A stretch of DNA of 64,000 nt from Ruminococcus callidus (lineage in GTDB: Bacteria > Bacillota > Clostridia > Oscillospirales > Ruminococcaceae): positions 23,603 to 87,602 of the forward strand of contig NZ_JAJFCK010000010.1 in NCBI RefSeq assembly GCF_020709055.1, in the 5' to 3' direction. Below, in pieces: positions 45,280-55,623 of the stretch. A program made the translations under genes and the position numbers. A model generated the notes under the pieces. That model ran no database searches. It was not told the origin of the DNA and saw only the letters and a program-made list of their open reading frames with translations. Numbering within the stretch: position 1 is the first letter of the stretch; each line of letters opens with the position of its first letter.

Positions 45280-46152
45280 TTGGCAACACTACAGACAAAG
45301 GGGCTGACCTACTGCTACAGTGCGGGAACGCCGTTTGAAAAAGTCGCCGTTGACCATGTGGATCTGGAGATTCCGTCCGGTGCATTTGTGGGACTCATCG
45401 GGCACACCGGCTCCGGAAAGTCCACGCTGATCCAGCATCTGAACGGACTGCTCCGCCCCACGGAGGGAACGGTTTTGCTGGACGGCGAGGACATCTGGGC
45501 GGACAAGAAAAAAATACGGCAGGTACGCTTTCGGGTGGGACTGGTGTTCCAGTATCCGGAGTACCAGATCTTCGAGGAGACCGTCGCCAGGGACATCGCT
45601 TTCGGCCCACGGAACATGGGACTTCCGGAGGAAGAGGTACAGGCACGGGTGCGGGAGGCGGCGATCATCACCGGACTGACGCCGGCAATACTGGAGCAGT
45701 CGCCGTTTCTCCTGTCCGGCGGACAGAAGCGCCGGGTGGCAATTGCCGGCATTATGGCGATGCGGCCGGAGATTCTGATTCTGGACGAGCCGGCTGCCGG
45801 ACTGGATCCGCGGGGGCGGGAGGAAATTCTGCGGGAGATCGCAGAGTACCGCCGACAGACGGGTGCCACCATTGTGCTGGTTTCCCACAGCATGGAGGAT
45901 GTGGCGCAGTATGCGGAATCCATTCTGGTGATGAACGCCGGAAAAATATTCTGCTATGATACCGTTTCCAACGTCTTTCGCCGGTCGCAGGAATTGCAGG
46001 CCATCGGGCTGTCTGTGCCGCAGATCACACGGGTCTGCACGGCACTGCGGGCGCATGGCGTTCCGCTGTCGGAGGACATCTACACCGTAGAAGAGGCAAA
46101 GCGGCAGCTTCTGGCGCTGCTTCGGAAAAAGGAGGCGCAGGAAACATGCTGA
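45280..46152 (+). CDS. ecfA2: ECF transporter ATPase A2
   Basis: 290 residues from a TTG at 45280 after GAGGTGAG. Walker A GHTGSGKSTLI, FQYPEYQIFEETV Q-loop, LLSGGQKRRVAIAG signature, LILDEPAAGLDP Walker B. Paralogue of EcfA1 with which it pairs. Stop overlaps the ecfT start (7 bases). Confidence 0.96.
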   Translation: MATLQTKGLTYCYSAGTPFEKVAVDHVDLEIPSGAFVGLIGHTGSGKSTLIQHLNGLLRPTEGTVLLDGEDIWADKKKIRQVRFRVGLVFQYPEYQIFEETVARDIAFGPRNMGLPEEEVQARVREAAIITGLTPAILEQSPFLLSGGQKRRVAIAGIMAMRPEILILDEPAAGLDPRGREEILREIAEYRRQTGATIVLVSHSMEDVAQYAESILVMNAGKIFCYDTVSNVFRRSQELQAIGLSVPQITRVCTALRAHGVPLSEDIYTVEEAKRQLLALLRKKEAQETC

Positions 46153-46949
46153 GGGACATTACCATCGGGCAGTATTTTCCCGGAAACAGCGTGGTGCACC
46201 GCATGGATCCACGCTTCAAGATCGTGATGACGCTGCTGTTTATTGTGATGCTGTTTTTGGGGGAGCATCTCTATTCGCTGGGATATGGGCTGGTGTACTG
46301 CCTGATTGCCCTGCTGCTCTCCCGCATTCCGGTGAAAATGATCTGGAAGAGCGTCCGTCCGCTGCTGCCCATTCTGCTGATTACCGCAGCGCTGGACATG
46401 TTCTTTCTGGACGATGGAACCGTATACTTTCACTGGCACTTTCTCAAGATCACCTCGGACGGTGTGAACACGGCGGTGCTCATGGTGGTGCGGATCATCG
46501 TGCTGCTGGTCGGCTCATCGCTGCTGACCTATACCACCTCGCCCATCGCCCTGACCGACGCCATTGAGCGGTTGCTGGCACCGCTGAAACGGCTGCATGT
46601 GCCGGTGCATGCTTTCGCCATGATGATGACCATCGCCCTGCGTTTTATCCCCACGCTGCTGGAGGAAACCGACCGCATTATGACGGCGCAGAAAGCACGG
46701 GGCGCAAGCTTCAGCGAGGGGTCAATGTTACAGCGTGCCAAGGCACTGGTGCCGATTTTTGTGCCGCTGTTTGTGTCCTCGTTCCGGCGGGCGGAGGAAC
46801 TTGCCACCGCCATGGAGTGCCGCTGCTATCGTGGCGACGAGGGACGCACCAAAATGCGGCAGCTGCACGCCGCCGGCAGAGATTATGCGGCGATGACCGT
46901 GACGCTGGTTTTTCTGGCGGCTGCCGTTGCAACGAAAATCATCTGGTAA
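46146..46949 (+). CDS. ecfT: ECF transporter transmembrane component T
   Basis: 267 residues, about six membrane helices, with the EcfT coupling motifs KARGASFSEGS and ATAMECRCYRG in the cytoplasmic helices that contact the ATPases. Completes the shared ECF module. Starts inside the end of ecfA2. Confidence 0.96.
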   Translation: MLRDITIGQYFPGNSVVHRMDPRFKIVMTLLFIVMLFLGEHLYSLGYGLVYCLIALLLSRIPVKMIWKSVRPLLPILLITAALDMFFLDDGTVYFHWHFLKITSDGVNTAVLMVVRIIVLLVGSSLLTYTTSPIALTDAIERLLAPLKRLHVPVHAFAMMMTIALRFIPTLLEETDRIMTAQKARGASFSEGSMLQRAKALVPIFVPLFVSSFRRAEELATAMECRCYRGDEGRTKMRQLHAAGRDYAAMTVTLVFLAAAVATKIIW

Positions 46950-46967
46950 GGAGTGTATCGTAAAGCT

Positions 46968-49700
46968 ATGACACAAATTCAATCTGCCGCACCGGAGAAA
47001 CCGGACAAGCAGAGCAGGACGAAATTCTATCTGATTCTTTCTTTCCTGATTCCCATGGTACTCATGGGAATCGGGTTTCTTCTGCAAAAGGTGCACCCTT
47101 TCGGCGACCGTCAGATTCTGGTGGTGGACTGCTGGCATCAGTACTATCCGTTTTTCCAGCAGCTTCACGAGAAGCTGCGCCACGGCGGTTCGCTGCTGTT
47201 TACGTGGGACTCCGGTCTGGGGAGCAACTTCCTGCCCATCCTGTCCTACTATGCGGCGAGTCCGCTGAATCTGCTGGCAGCGCTGGTGCCGGACTCCCTG
47301 CTGCGGGAAGCGTTTACGGTGAACCTTTTGCTGAAGATCGGCTGTGCCGGCGGATTCTTTGCCCTGTTTCTAAAGGGCACATTCCGCCGCAATGACTTCT
47401 CCCTCTGCATCTTCTCAGTGATGTACGCCCTGTGCAGCTATCTGCTTGGCTACTACTGGAACGTCATCTGGGTGGATACGGTGGCACTTCTGCCGTTGGT
47501 GGTACTGGGAATGGTGCAGCTGGTGCGGGACGGCAAATACCGGCTCTATGTCATTGCGCTGGGGCTGTCCCTGTTCACGAATTTCTACATCGGCATGTTC
47601 ACCTGCATCTTCGCTGTGCTGGCGTATCCGTGCCTGTGTGTGTTCTATCTCAAACCACGGCATCTGGCTGGCAGAACGCTGATGATGCTGGTGGCGTCGC
47701 TGCTGGGCGGCGGACTGGCGGCAGTGCTGCTGATCCCCACCTATCTGGCATTGCAGCTGACCCACAGTGTGGATAATGTTTTTCCCACGGGCTGGGAGTT
47801 CTACGAGAACTGGCGGAATCTCTTCGCCAACCTCATCAGCTATCACGAGCCGACCAGCAAGGACGGCCTGCCCAATCTGGCATGCGGTATGCTGCCGCTG
47901 GTGCTGATCGGGCCATTCCTGCGTGCCCGAAAGATTCGGATTCGGGAAAAGGTGGCCGCGGTGCTGGTGCTGGCATTTTTGCTGGTGAGCTGCAATGTCA
48001 ACATTCTGAACTATCTCTGGCACGGCATGCATTTCCCGAACATGCTGCCGTTCCGGTTCTCATTCCTGTTCTCCTTTGTGCTGCTGACGCTGGCGTACCG
48101 GGCGTTCCAGCTGCTCTTGGAGGAGCGCTTCCGCATCTGGGATATTGCGGCAATGCTGGTGCTGGCGGCAGCTGTTTTCCTGTGCTCCTATTCCGTACAG
48201 GAAAACCATGCGGTTTACTGGTCCTTCGCCACGGCAGTGCTGTATGTGCTGATCGCACTGCTCTATTTCCGGAAGATCTTCACCCCACGGCTGATGTATG
48301 CGGCGCTGTCGGTGGTGCTGGCATTTGAGATGTTCCAGAACGTGAAGTTGGGGACGGAGACCGTTTCCACCTCGGACTATCCCTCTTACCCGTCCTCGCA
48401 GCAGTACGTGGAATTTCTGGAACAGAAAATCGACGAGCAGACAGGGGACTCCTTTGCACGGACGGAGATGTCCAATTGGTTCACACTGAACGATCCGGCG
48501 CTGTACAACTACCATGGATTATCCCAGTTTTCCTCTACCGCCAACGAATCTGTCACCAGCTTTCTGCATGCGCTGGGACTGCCGGCATCGGAGGCTGGCA
48601 ACCGCTACTATTATGCCGGCGGTTCGCCCATTACCAACTGGTTTACGGGGATCCAGTATCTGATTTGCCGCACCGGCTCGCTGCTGGACACGGCACACTG
48701 GCAGATGCTCGCCATGGAGGGCACTTCCACTGCCTACCAGAATAGCTATGGCTTGCCGGTGGGCTTCGTGGCGGAGCGCTCGCTGGCGGACTATGAGGGA
48801 AATCCCAACGGAAATCCCTTCGAAAACCAGAACGAACTGTTCCGGTTTGCCACAGGCATTCAGGAACCGCTGTTCACGCCGGTGGATGTGCGTGACGTGG
48901 GACACGAGGGCGTGGAGGTCACACGGGGCGGCTATGGCATCTATACCTATCAGGTGGACGCTGCTGCGGAGTCCCGCATTCTGCGCTATAACTATCAGAC
49001 GCAGACTGAGGCAAACCTCTATGGCTACCTCTCCACTAGCAATACCGCCAGCGTGACCGTTTATAAGGACGACAACTATCAGGGCAGCTATTCCCTCTCC
49101 AGACAGCCCTACATCTTCCCCATGGGCACCTATCAGGGCAACGAAACCGCTTCGCTCTCCGCAACGCTGAATGAGGAGGCGAGCGCTGGCGGTGTGACGG
49201 TCTATGTCTACCAGCTGAACGAGGCACTTTTGGAAAAGGCGTATCAGATGCTGTCCGCCGGCGGTGTCAACGTGACGGAGTACTCCGACACCAAGCTTTG
49301 CGGTACGGTGAACGCTCAGAAAGACGGGCTGTGCTACTTCTCCATTCCGGACGATTCCGGCTGGAGTGTGCAGGTGGACGGGGAGACCGTTTCCAGTGTC
49401 AAAGTGGGTGGTGCAATGCTCGCCGTTCCGGTGACTGCCGGAACGCACACCATCCGGCTGACCTATTGTCCGCCGGGATTTCCGGCAGGCGCTGCCATCT
49501 CTGCGGGCAGTATTGCGGTGCTGATCCTGCTGTATGTGTGGGAGCGCAAACGGAAAAAGCCCCTGCTTCAGCCGGTTCCGGCACAGGTTGTTTCGGCACA
49601 GGCAGAAACGCAGGAGGAGCCGGAAGCGCAACTGGAACAGGAACATGTGCCGGCGGAAGAGGCACAGATTTCAGAGAAACCGGAGGAAGAGGAAACGTGA
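46968..49700 (+). CDS. YfhO-family membrane glycosyltransferase
   Basis: 910 residues from ATG 46968 (a GTG at 46953 overlaps the AAGGAG). About thirteen membrane helices to residue 470, an extracellular domain (about 480-830) and a terminal helix, then a Glu/Gln-rich tail. The YfhO hallmark FGDRQILVVDCWHQYYPFF and WDSGLGSNFLPILSYYAASPLN are present. GT-C family; B. subtilis YfhO glycosylates lipoteichoic acid. Exact sugar and acceptor unknown here. GTGA overlap with truA. Confidence 0.9.
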   Translation: MTQIQSAAPEKPDKQSRTKFYLILSFLIPMVLMGIGFLLQKVHPFGDRQILVVDCWHQYYPFFQQLHEKLRHGGSLLFTWDSGLGSNFLPILSYYAASPLNLLAALVPDSLLREAFTVNLLLKIGCAGGFFALFLKGTFRRNDFSLCIFSVMYALCSYLLGYYWNVIWVDTVALLPLVVLGMVQLVRDGKYRLYVIALGLSLFTNFYIGMFTCIFAVLAYPCLCVFYLKPRHLAGRTLMMLVASLLGGGLAAVLLIPTYLALQLTHSVDNVFPTGWEFYENWRNLFANLISYHEPTSKDGLPNLACGMLPLVLIGPFLRARKIRIREKVAAVLVLAFLLVSCNVNILNYLWHGMHFPNMLPFRFSFLFSFVLLTLAYRAFQLLLEERFRIWDIAAMLVLAAAVFLCSYSVQENHAVYWSFATAVLYVLIALLYFRKIFTPRLMYAALSVVLAFEMFQNVKLGTETVSTSDYPSYPSSQQYVEFLEQKIDEQTGDSFARTEMSNWFTLNDPALYNYHGLSQFSSTANESVTSFLHALGLPASEAGNRYYYAGGSPITNWFTGIQYLICRTGSLLDTAHWQMLAMEGTSTAYQNSYGLPVGFVAERSLADYEGNPNGNPFENQNELFRFATGIQEPLFTPVDVRDVGHEGVEVTRGGYGIYTYQVDAAAESRILRYNYQTQTEANLYGYLSTSNTASVTVYKDDNYQGSYSLSRQPYIFPMGTYQGNETASLSATLNEEASAGGVTVYVYQLNEALLEKAYQMLSAGGVNVTEYSDTKLCGTVNAQKDGLCYFSIPDDSGWSVQVDGETVSSVKVGGAMLAVPVTAGTHTIRLTYCPPGFPAGAAISAGSIAVLILLYVWERKRKKPLLQPVPAQVVSAQAETQEEPEAQLEQEHVPAEEAQISEKPEEEET

Positions 49701-50434
49701 GAAATTTGAAGGTCATGATGGCGTTTCGTGGGACAAACTACCACGGATTTCAGCGCCAGCCCAATGCACTGACGGTGCAGGAGGTGGTGGAGGGGGCACT
49801 TTCCAAGCTGCTGAACGAACCGGTGACGATCTACGGATGCTCCCGCACGGACACTGGCGTTCACGCACAGCAGTTCTGCTTCTCCATGCAGACGGAAAAG
49901 CCCCTGCCGCCCCGTAATTTCATTCGCGGGGCATGCGGCTATCTGCCGGAGGATATCTCCATCCTGTCGGTGGAGGATGCGCCGCCGGAGTTCCACGCAC
50001 GGTATAGCTGTCGTGCCAAACAGTACATGTACCGCATTCACAACAGCGAGAGCAAGAATCCGTTTACCACAGATCTGGAGCTGCACTACCGCCGGCCGCT
50101 GGACATCCGGCTGATGCGGGAGGCTGCCTCCCATTTTGTGGGCACTCACGACTTCGCAAGCTTTTGTACAAATCTGACAGAAAAGCAGACCACTGTCCGC
50201 ACAATCTATGACATCACTGTAGAAAAGCAGGGGGACACGGTGATTTTGCTTGTCAAAGGAAATGGATTTCTGTATAATATGGTTAGGATTTTGGTGGGGA
50301 CACTGCTGGGGGTCAATGAGGGCAGATATGCAGTCTCGGAGCTGGACGAGATTCTGGCATCCCGTGACCGGCTTCGTGCCGGCATGACGGCACAGCCCCA
50401 TGGACTGTCACTGTACCGTGTGTTCTATGATTGA
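49697..50434 (+). CDS. truA: tRNA pseudouridine synthase A
   Basis: 245 residues from a GTG at 49697 overlapping the previous stop. Catalytic motif GCSRTDTGVHAQQF (Asp), with AFRGTNYHGFQRQ and FLYNMVRILVGTLLGV. It isomerises U38-40 in tRNA anticodon arms. The start is decided by the overlap and by homology beginning at RNLKVMMAFRG. Confidence 0.96.
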   Translation: MRNLKVMMAFRGTNYHGFQRQPNALTVQEVVEGALSKLLNEPVTIYGCSRTDTGVHAQQFCFSMQTEKPLPPRNFIRGACGYLPEDISILSVEDAPPEFHARYSCRAKQYMYRIHNSESKNPFTTDLELHYRRPLDIRLMREAASHFVGTHDFASFCTNLTEKQTTVRTIYDITVEKQGDTVILLVKGNGFLYNMVRILVGTLLGVNEGRYAVSELDEILASRDRLRAGMTAQPHGLSLYRVFYD

Positions 50435-50463
50435 CGCACAGACGAAAGGAGAACACAAAAAGC

Positions 50464-51636
50464 ATGTCATATGATTCGGATGATGTCATCGAAAAACGGA
50501 GAAAACGGCACCGGATGCGGACGCTCCGGAATTTTGCCATATTTTTATTGATCGCCGTATTCTGCGGTTATCTCTATGTCCAGCGGGACATGTGGGTGCC
50601 AAAGCTGGAGGGAATCGGAAGCCGGTATCAGTCCGTGACACAGAATGACGGGACGCTGGCGGAGGGAAACTTTCCGCTGACCATCTCCGGCAATGCCGGC
50701 TATCAGGCGGAGCTTGTGGACGACACGCTGTTCCTGCTGCATGATGCCTATCTGGATCTGTATTCCATGCACGGTGATTCCAGAGACAGCAGACAGCACG
50801 CCTATCAGGATGCCGGCATGGCGTCCTCGAAAAAGTATGCGGTGATCTTTGAGCGTGGCGGAACGTCTTTCCGCCTGGACACCAAGAACAAAAACATCTA
50901 TACCAAGACAGCAGAGGCGGACATTATTTTCGGAACGGTCAGCAGCAACGGCAGCGTGGCACTGGTCACGGAGTCTGACGCCTACACCTGTTCCATCGCC
51001 GTTTACGACAACACAGGCAAGCGGATCTACCAGCGGGACTGTGTGGAATATGTCACAGACATTGTCTTTCGCAACGACAATGCCGGCTGCTGCTTCACCT
51101 CGGTGACGGCGGAGAACGGCGTGCTGCAAACCACAGTGACCAGCATCCAGTTCAACAAGAAAGAGGCACAGTGGAGCTCGCTTCCGCTGGAAACGCTGGA
51201 GGTCAAGATGGGCTATAATACTGCCGGCGACACCTTATGCGTCATCGGCGATACCGCCTGCGCATACTATAGCAGCACCGGCGAACTGCTCAGTTCCTAC
51301 ACCTATTCCGGCGAACTGGTGGACTACGGTCTGGAGGACGGCAGCGCTGCCCTTATCGTGGAGGATAACGAGAAGCGCCAGACCAATTTGGTTCTGATGT
51401 ACCGCTCGTCGGAGAGTCCAAAGGCAGTTGCCATTGACGATTCAGCGGAGTGCGTGCGTGTGTCCGGCGGAGATGCTGTCGTCATGTATTCCGGCGATAT
51501 TATCTCGTACGACTTTGACGGAAATGCGCTGGCAACGGTTTCGCTGGGGGACTCCTACACCTCCTTCCTGAAACAGGACGGCTACGTCTTTCTGCTGGGA
51601 TACCACAAGATCGACCGTGTGGACTTCAAGGAGTGA
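50464..51636 (+). CDS. DUF5711-like membrane-anchored protein
   Basis: 390 residues from ATG 50464 after AAAGGAG. A charged N-terminus, one membrane helix (about 23-40), then a beta-propeller-like extracellular domain with repeated short blades (DDTLFLLHDAYLDLYS, SKKYAVIFERGG, GSVALVTESD). Matches the description of DUF5711 in Firmicutes; role unknown. Between truA and the CvpA gene in one operon. Confidence 0.75.
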   Translation: MSYDSDDVIEKRRKRHRMRTLRNFAIFLLIAVFCGYLYVQRDMWVPKLEGIGSRYQSVTQNDGTLAEGNFPLTISGNAGYQAELVDDTLFLLHDAYLDLYSMHGDSRDSRQHAYQDAGMASSKKYAVIFERGGTSFRLDTKNKNIYTKTAEADIIFGTVSSNGSVALVTESDAYTCSIAVYDNTGKRIYQRDCVEYVTDIVFRNDNAGCCFTSVTAENGVLQTTVTSIQFNKKEAQWSSLPLETLEVKMGYNTAGDTLCVIGDTACAYYSSTGELLSSYTYSGELVDYGLEDGSAALIVEDNEKRQTNLVLMYRSSESPKAVAIDDSAECVRVSGGDAVVMYSGDIISYDFDGNALATVSLGDSYTSFLKQDGYVFLLGYHKIDRVDFKE

Positions 51637-51642
51637 GTTTCT

Positions 51643-52539
51643 GTGAAAGAGTGGATGAATCAGACGTGGTGGCTCTACGATCTGACCGTAATCGCCATTG
51701 CTGTGCTCTGTATCTGGGGCGGCTGGAAGCGTGGACTGCTCCGGACGGTGGCGGGATTGCTGGGCTATGTGTCCGCCGGACTTCTGGCGGGACTGCTGGC
51801 ACAGCCGGCTGCCGCCTATGTCTATGACCGGTGGGTCGAGCCTGCCTGCACGCAGGTTGTGGAACAGCAGCTCGCCAAATATCAGATGTCGGATTCCCTG
51901 CGGGGCTTGCTCTCCAATTACGGCATTCAGCTGGATACGGGACTGCTGGAACAGGTGGCGTCTGACTCGAACACCGCCGCAGATCAGCTTTACGGCACCC
52001 TCTCCAGCCAGACAGGCGTTCCGGCGGAGCTGCTGCAAAGCGGCGTACTGATAGCGGTGGAGTCGGCTGCCGCACAGATGGATGACGGCAGCGTGCCGTC
52101 GTGGCTGCCGAAGGCATTGAAGACAGACAGCAGCGATGTGACCACCCCCAAGGCGCAGAATCGTCTGGCGAGAATGGCAGCGGCGCTGCTGTCGGGGGAC
52201 GAGGCAAAGGCAGCGGATATGCTGGTGCAGGAATATGTACAGCCGGTCACAATTCGGCTGGTTAAAATTTTCATGTTTTCTGCGCTTTTCCTCTTGATTT
52301 CTGTCGTATTACAAGGTATAATAAAAGGGATATCCTATCTGCGCCGGGTGAAAGAAATCCGCACGTCGGATCAAATCGCCGGTGCAGCATTGGGAGCGGT
52401 GCAAATGGCATTGTTTTTGGGGCTGATGGCAAAGCTGACGGGCTGGCTGGTGACAGCCGGCAACGGCACACTGCCCTTTTTCAACGGGGACGCCATTGCG
52501 CATACAATCCTCTTTCAGAGAATCTTCCGTATTTTTTGA
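51643..52539 (+). CDS. CvpA-family membrane protein
   Basis: 298 residues from a GTG at 51643 after AAGGAG. Helix pattern of CvpA: LTVIAIAVLCIWGGWKRGLLRTVAGLLGYVSAGLLA, a soluble middle (about 70-195), then SALFLLISVVLQGIIKG and AALGAVQMALFLGLMA. CvpA proteins are linked to envelope integrity; a firm reaction is not known. Confidence 0.85.
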   Translation: MKEWMNQTWWLYDLTVIAIAVLCIWGGWKRGLLRTVAGLLGYVSAGLLAGLLAQPAAAYVYDRWVEPACTQVVEQQLAKYQMSDSLRGLLSNYGIQLDTGLLEQVASDSNTAADQLYGTLSSQTGVPAELLQSGVLIAVESAAAQMDDGSVPSWLPKALKTDSSDVTTPKAQNRLARMAAALLSGDEAKAADMLVQEYVQPVTIRLVKIFMFSALFLLISVVLQGIIKGISYLRRVKEIRTSDQIAGAALGAVQMALFLGLMAKLTGWLVTAGNGTLPFFNGDAIAHTILFQRIFRIF

Positions 52540-52640
52540 GGATATCAGGGAGCTGCCTCTCGCCTGGCGCTTCCGGAATATAACAAGGCGAATTCGGCGC
52601 AGCTGCCGGGCTTGCTGACAGAAGAAAGGTGATAGATACA

Positions 52641-54965
52641 ATGATGATGTGCAGTCGTTGCAAAAAGCGTCCTGCGGTGGTTTTTATTACCTCGCTGCAA
52701 GGAGCAGAAAAGAAGAACGAAGGCCTCTGTTTGGTTTGTGCAAAAGAACTGAACATTCCGCAGGTCGATGAATATATGAAACAAATGGGTATCACCGAGG
52801 AAGAGCTGGAGCAGATCTCCAACCAGATGATGGATCTGATGGATGGGGAGAACTTTGAGATGGGCGGTTCCGGTGTGCTGCCGCAGTTTTTCCAGAGCAT
52901 GCAGAACATGTTCAAAAATCCGGATGCCAGCGAAGAGCCGGATGCGGCTTCGGCAGAGGTTGCAGAAGTGCCGGACGGCGAGGAACCGCCGGCGCCGGCT
53001 TCCACCGATGGACGCTCGGAATCTCCCCGGCGGGAACGCCGCTCCAAGCGCAAGAAGGAACTTAAGTTCCTGGGGAACTATTGCACCAATCTGAGCCAGC
53101 GTGCCGCAGACGGGGAACTGGATGCGATCATTGGCAGAGATCGGGAGATCGAGCGGGTCATCCAGATTCTGTCACGCCGCACCAAGAACAACCCCTGCCT
53201 GATCGGTGAGCCGGGTGTCGGCAAGACCGCCATCGCAGAGGGCATTGCCCAGCACATTCAGGCCGGAGATGTTCCGGCACAGCTGAAAGACAAGAAGGTC
53301 TATCTGCTGGATCTGACCTCGCTGGTTGCCGGCACACAGTTCCGTGGTCAGTTCGAGAGCCGTGTCAAGGGACTGCTCTCCGAGGTGAAGCAGGAGGGAA
53401 ACATCATCCTCTTCATTGACGAAGTGCACAATCTGGTTGGCGCAGGCAACTCGGAGGGTGCCATGAACGCTGCTAACATCCTGAAGCCCGCCCTCTCCCG
53501 CGGCGAGGTGCAGGTGATCGGTGCGACCACATTCGAGGAGTACCGCAAGTACATCGAAAAGGATTCCGCACTGGAACGCCGTTTCCAGCCGGTCACCGTC
53601 AATGAACCGAATGTGGAAGAAACCATCGAGGTGCTCAATGGCATCGCCAAGTACTACGAGGCATACCACAGAGTGCACATCTCGCCTGCAATGCTGCGCC
53701 TGTGCGCCGTTCTGGCGGAGCGGTATATTACCGACCGGTTCCTGCCGGACAAGGCCATCGACCTGCTGGACGAGGGCTGCGCATGCACCAGCCTGCGTTC
53801 GCCGGAGATCAAGGCTTACGATGAACTCTGCAAGGAAAAGGCAGCGCTGGAAGAACAGGAAAAGCAGATCGGCGACGAAACCGAAGTGGACTATGAGAAG
53901 CTGGCACAGGTCAAGGGCGAGAAGATTCGCCTGCAATCCCGTCTGGATACCGCAGAAAAGGCACTGGAACAGGTGCAGGTGACCAGCGAAGATCTCTCCA
54001 AGGTTATCGAGCTTTGGACAGGGATTCCGGCGCACAAGATCGCAGAGACCGAGTTCACCAAGCTGGCAAATCTGGAGGATCATCTGAAAGAGAAGATCAT
54101 CGGACAGGACGAGGCAGTCGATCTGCTGGCAAAGGCAATCAAGCGCACACGGGTGCAGCTCAGCCCCCGCCGCCGTCCGGCATCGTTCATTTTCGTCGGC
54201 CCGACTGGCGTGGGAAAAACCGAGCTGGTCAAGGTGCTGGCAACGGAGCTGTTCGACTCCAACGAGCCGCTGATTCGTCTGGACATGACCGAATTCATGG
54301 AGAAGCACTCGGTGGCAAGACTCATCGGTTCGCCTCCGGGATATGTGGGCTACGATGAGGCCGGTCAGCTTACCGAGAAGGTGCGCCGCCGCCCGTATTC
54401 CGTCATTCTGTTCGACGAGATCGAGAAAGCCCATCCGGATGTCATGAATATTCTCATGCAGATTCTGGACGAGGGCAAGATCGATGACGCACAGGGCAGA
54501 ACGGTGAACTTCGAGAACACCGTGATCTGCATGACCTCCAACGCCGGCTCTACCGATAAGAGCATTGGCGTGGGCTTCAACCGCACGGAGACGGAGGTTT
54601 CCAAGGACAAGGCAATGAAAGGACTGCGGGAGTTCCTTCGTCCGGAATTCATCAGCCGTATCGACGAAGTAGTTGTCTTCCGGAACCTCACGAAGGAGAA
54701 CTTCCAGAAGATCGCTGCGCTGATGCTGGACGAGATGAAGCAGCCGCTGGCGGAGAAGAACATCACGGTTCAGTACAGCGACGCTGCACTGGCTGCCATT
54801 GCGGAAGAGGCATACGGCAAGCCCTACGGTGCACGTGATATCCGCCGTGTCATTCGGCAAAAGGTGGAGGACGCTGTGGCATCCCTCATCATTGACAGTG
54901 ACGGCACGCTGTCCACGATCTCCATTGGTGCAGAGAACGGAAAAATCAAGGTGACAGGGGAATAA
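52641..54965 (+). CDS. clpE: ClpE-type AAA+ unfoldase with N-terminal zinc finger
   Basis: 774 residues from ATG 52641 with AAAGGTG upstream. N-terminal zinc finger Cys4-x2-Cys7 and Cys30-x2-Cys33 (as in ClpE/McsA), an acidic Pro/Ser linker (about 90-140), AAA-1 (Walker [24 protein letters not shown]), coiled middle segment (about 415-470) and AAA-2 ([37 protein letters not shown]). The double Clp_N repeat of ClpC is absent. It would hand substrates to ClpP, which is elsewhere. A hydrophobic IGF/LGF-type ClpP loop (KSIGVGF, about 650) is visible. Gene symbol by architecture. Confidence 0.9.
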   Translation: MMMCSRCKKRPAVVFITSLQGAEKKNEGLCLVCAKELNIPQVDEYMKQMGITEEELEQISNQMMDLMDGENFEMGGSGVLPQFFQSMQNMFKNPDASEEPDAASAEVAEVPDGEEPPAPASTDGRSESPRRERRSKRKKELKFLGNYCTNLSQRAADGELDAIIGRDREIERVIQILSRRTKNNPCLIGEPGVGKTAIAEGIAQHIQAGDVPAQLKDKKVYLLDLTSLVAGTQFRGQFESRVKGLLSEVKQEGNIILFIDEVHNLVGAGNSEGAMNAANILKPALSRGEVQVIGATTFEEYRKYIEKDSALERRFQPVTVNEPNVEETIEVLNGIAKYYEAYHRVHISPAMLRLCAVLAERYITDRFLPDKAIDLLDEGCACTSLRSPEIKAYDELCKEKAALEEQEKQIGDETEVDYEKLAQVKGEKIRLQSRLDTAEKALEQVQVTSEDLSKVIELWTGIPAHKIAETEFTKLANLEDHLKEKIIGQDEAVDLLAKAIKRTRVQLSPRRRPASFIFVGPTGVGKTELVKVLATELFDSNEPLIRLDMTEFMEKHSVARLIGSPPGYVGYDEAGQLTEKVRRRPYSVILFDEIEKAHPDVMNILMQILDEGKIDDAQGRTVNFENTVICMTSNAGSTDKSIGVGFNRTETEVSKDKAMKGLREFLRPEFISRIDEVVVFRNLTKENFQKIAALMLDEMKQPLAEKNITVQYSDAALAAIAEEAYGKPYGARDIRRVIRQKVEDAVASLIIDSDGTLSTISIGAENGKIKVTGE

Positions 54966-54991
54966 TCTGTTCCCGGACAATAGACACGCAA

Positions 54992-55030
54992 AAGGGCGGG
55001 GAAGCCGAAATGCTTCTCCGCCCTTGTTGT
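54992..55030 (+). terminator. Intrinsic terminator
   Basis: Stem AAGGGCGG(G)GAAGC / GCTTC(T)CCGCCCTT with loop CGAAAT, then GTTGT. Confidence 0.75.
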
Positions 55031-55070
55031 ATGCTGTGGGATTTTGTGATTGTGTTTTACTCGACGGGTA

Positions 55071-55106
55071 AAAGAAAAAGCGTCCGTTTTGACAAACAGA
55101 CGCTTT
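55071..55106 (-). terminator. Terminator of tRNA-Gln copy 1
   Basis: Minus strand stem AAAGCGTC(T)GTTT / AAAC(G)GACGCTTT followed by TTCTTTT, directly after the CCA end. Confidence 0.85.
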
Positions 55107-55182
55107 TGGTTGGGGTGGAAGGATTTGAACCCTCGGAATGATGGAGTCAGAGTCCACTGCCTTACCGCTTGGCTACACCCCA
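55107..55182 (-). tRNA. tRNA-Gln, anticodon CTG (copy 1)
   Basis: 76 nt including encoded discriminator A and CCA. Acceptor TGGGGTG / CACCCCA, D-arm GCCAAGCGGTAAGGC, anticodon loop CTCTGAC (anticodon CTG, reads CAG), T-arm with GGTTCGAATCC. Own promoter (AGTCAA/AGTATA at 55248-55253/55225-55230 on the plus strand, i.e. TTGACT-N17-TATACT on the minus). Confidence 0.95.
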
Positions 55183-55224
55183 GTATGATTTCTCGTCGAA
55201 CTTCTTTCGTTCAGCGACTTGTTT

Positions 55225-55253
55225 AGTATACCACGTTTCACAGGAAAAGTCAA
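55225..55253 (-). promoter_or_regulatory. Promoter of tRNA-Gln copy 1
   Basis: Minus strand TTGACT (55253-55248), 17-nt spacer, TATACT (55230-55225). A short hairpin (GTCG..GAAC / GTTCGAC) lies between promoter and tRNA. Confidence 0.75.
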
Positions 55254-55331
55254 GGGTATTCCCAATAATGAAAGAAAATAAAGCATACTCAGCGATTTGC
55301 TTAAAAAAGAAAGGTTCTGAAAAATAAAGAT

Positions 55332-55360
55332 AAAAAGAAAGGAGCACTTCAAAGTGCTCC
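55332..55360 (-). terminator. Terminator of tRNA-Gln copy 2
   Basis: Minus strand stem GGAGCACTT / AAGTGCTCC followed by TTTCTTTTT. Confidence 0.85.
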
Positions 55361-55370
55361 TTGTCGAAAC

Positions 55371-55446
55371 TGGTTGGGGTGGAAGGATTTGAACCCTCGG
55401 AATGATGGAGTCAGAGTCCACTGCCTTACCGCTTGGCTACACCCCA
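55371..55446 (-). tRNA. tRNA-Gln, anticodon CTG (copy 2)
   Basis: 76 nt, identical to copy 1 including encoded CCA. Its own promoter (minus strand TTGACA at 55516-55511, 17-nt spacer, TATACT at 55493-55488) and its own terminator make it an independent transcription unit. A leader hairpin (CGCC..AACG / CGTT..GGCG) sits between promoter and tRNA as in copy 1. Confidence 0.95.
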
Positions 55447-55487
55447 AAATGGTACTCCGCCGAACGTTTTCGTTTGGCGACTTATAT

Positions 55488-55516
55488 AGTATACCACATT
55501 CTGCAGGGGTTGTCAA
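55488..55516 (-). promoter_or_regulatory. Promoter of tRNA-Gln copy 2
   Basis: Minus strand TTGACA (55516-55511), 17-nt spacer, TATACT (55493-55488). Confidence 0.8.
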
Positions 55517-55623
55517 GAAAAAAGCGGAAAACAAGGAAAAGAAAAGTTTTCTCGTGTACCATCTGCATATTTTCCGATTTGTATTTAAGATTTGCGGGTA
55601 AAAAGCCGAAATTTCCTTGGAAA

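Noticed and set aside
53172..55157. Minus-strand open frame of about 660 codons opposite the ClpE-type gene
   Set aside because: Antisense shadow of a confident AAA+ gene and runs into a tRNA gene.
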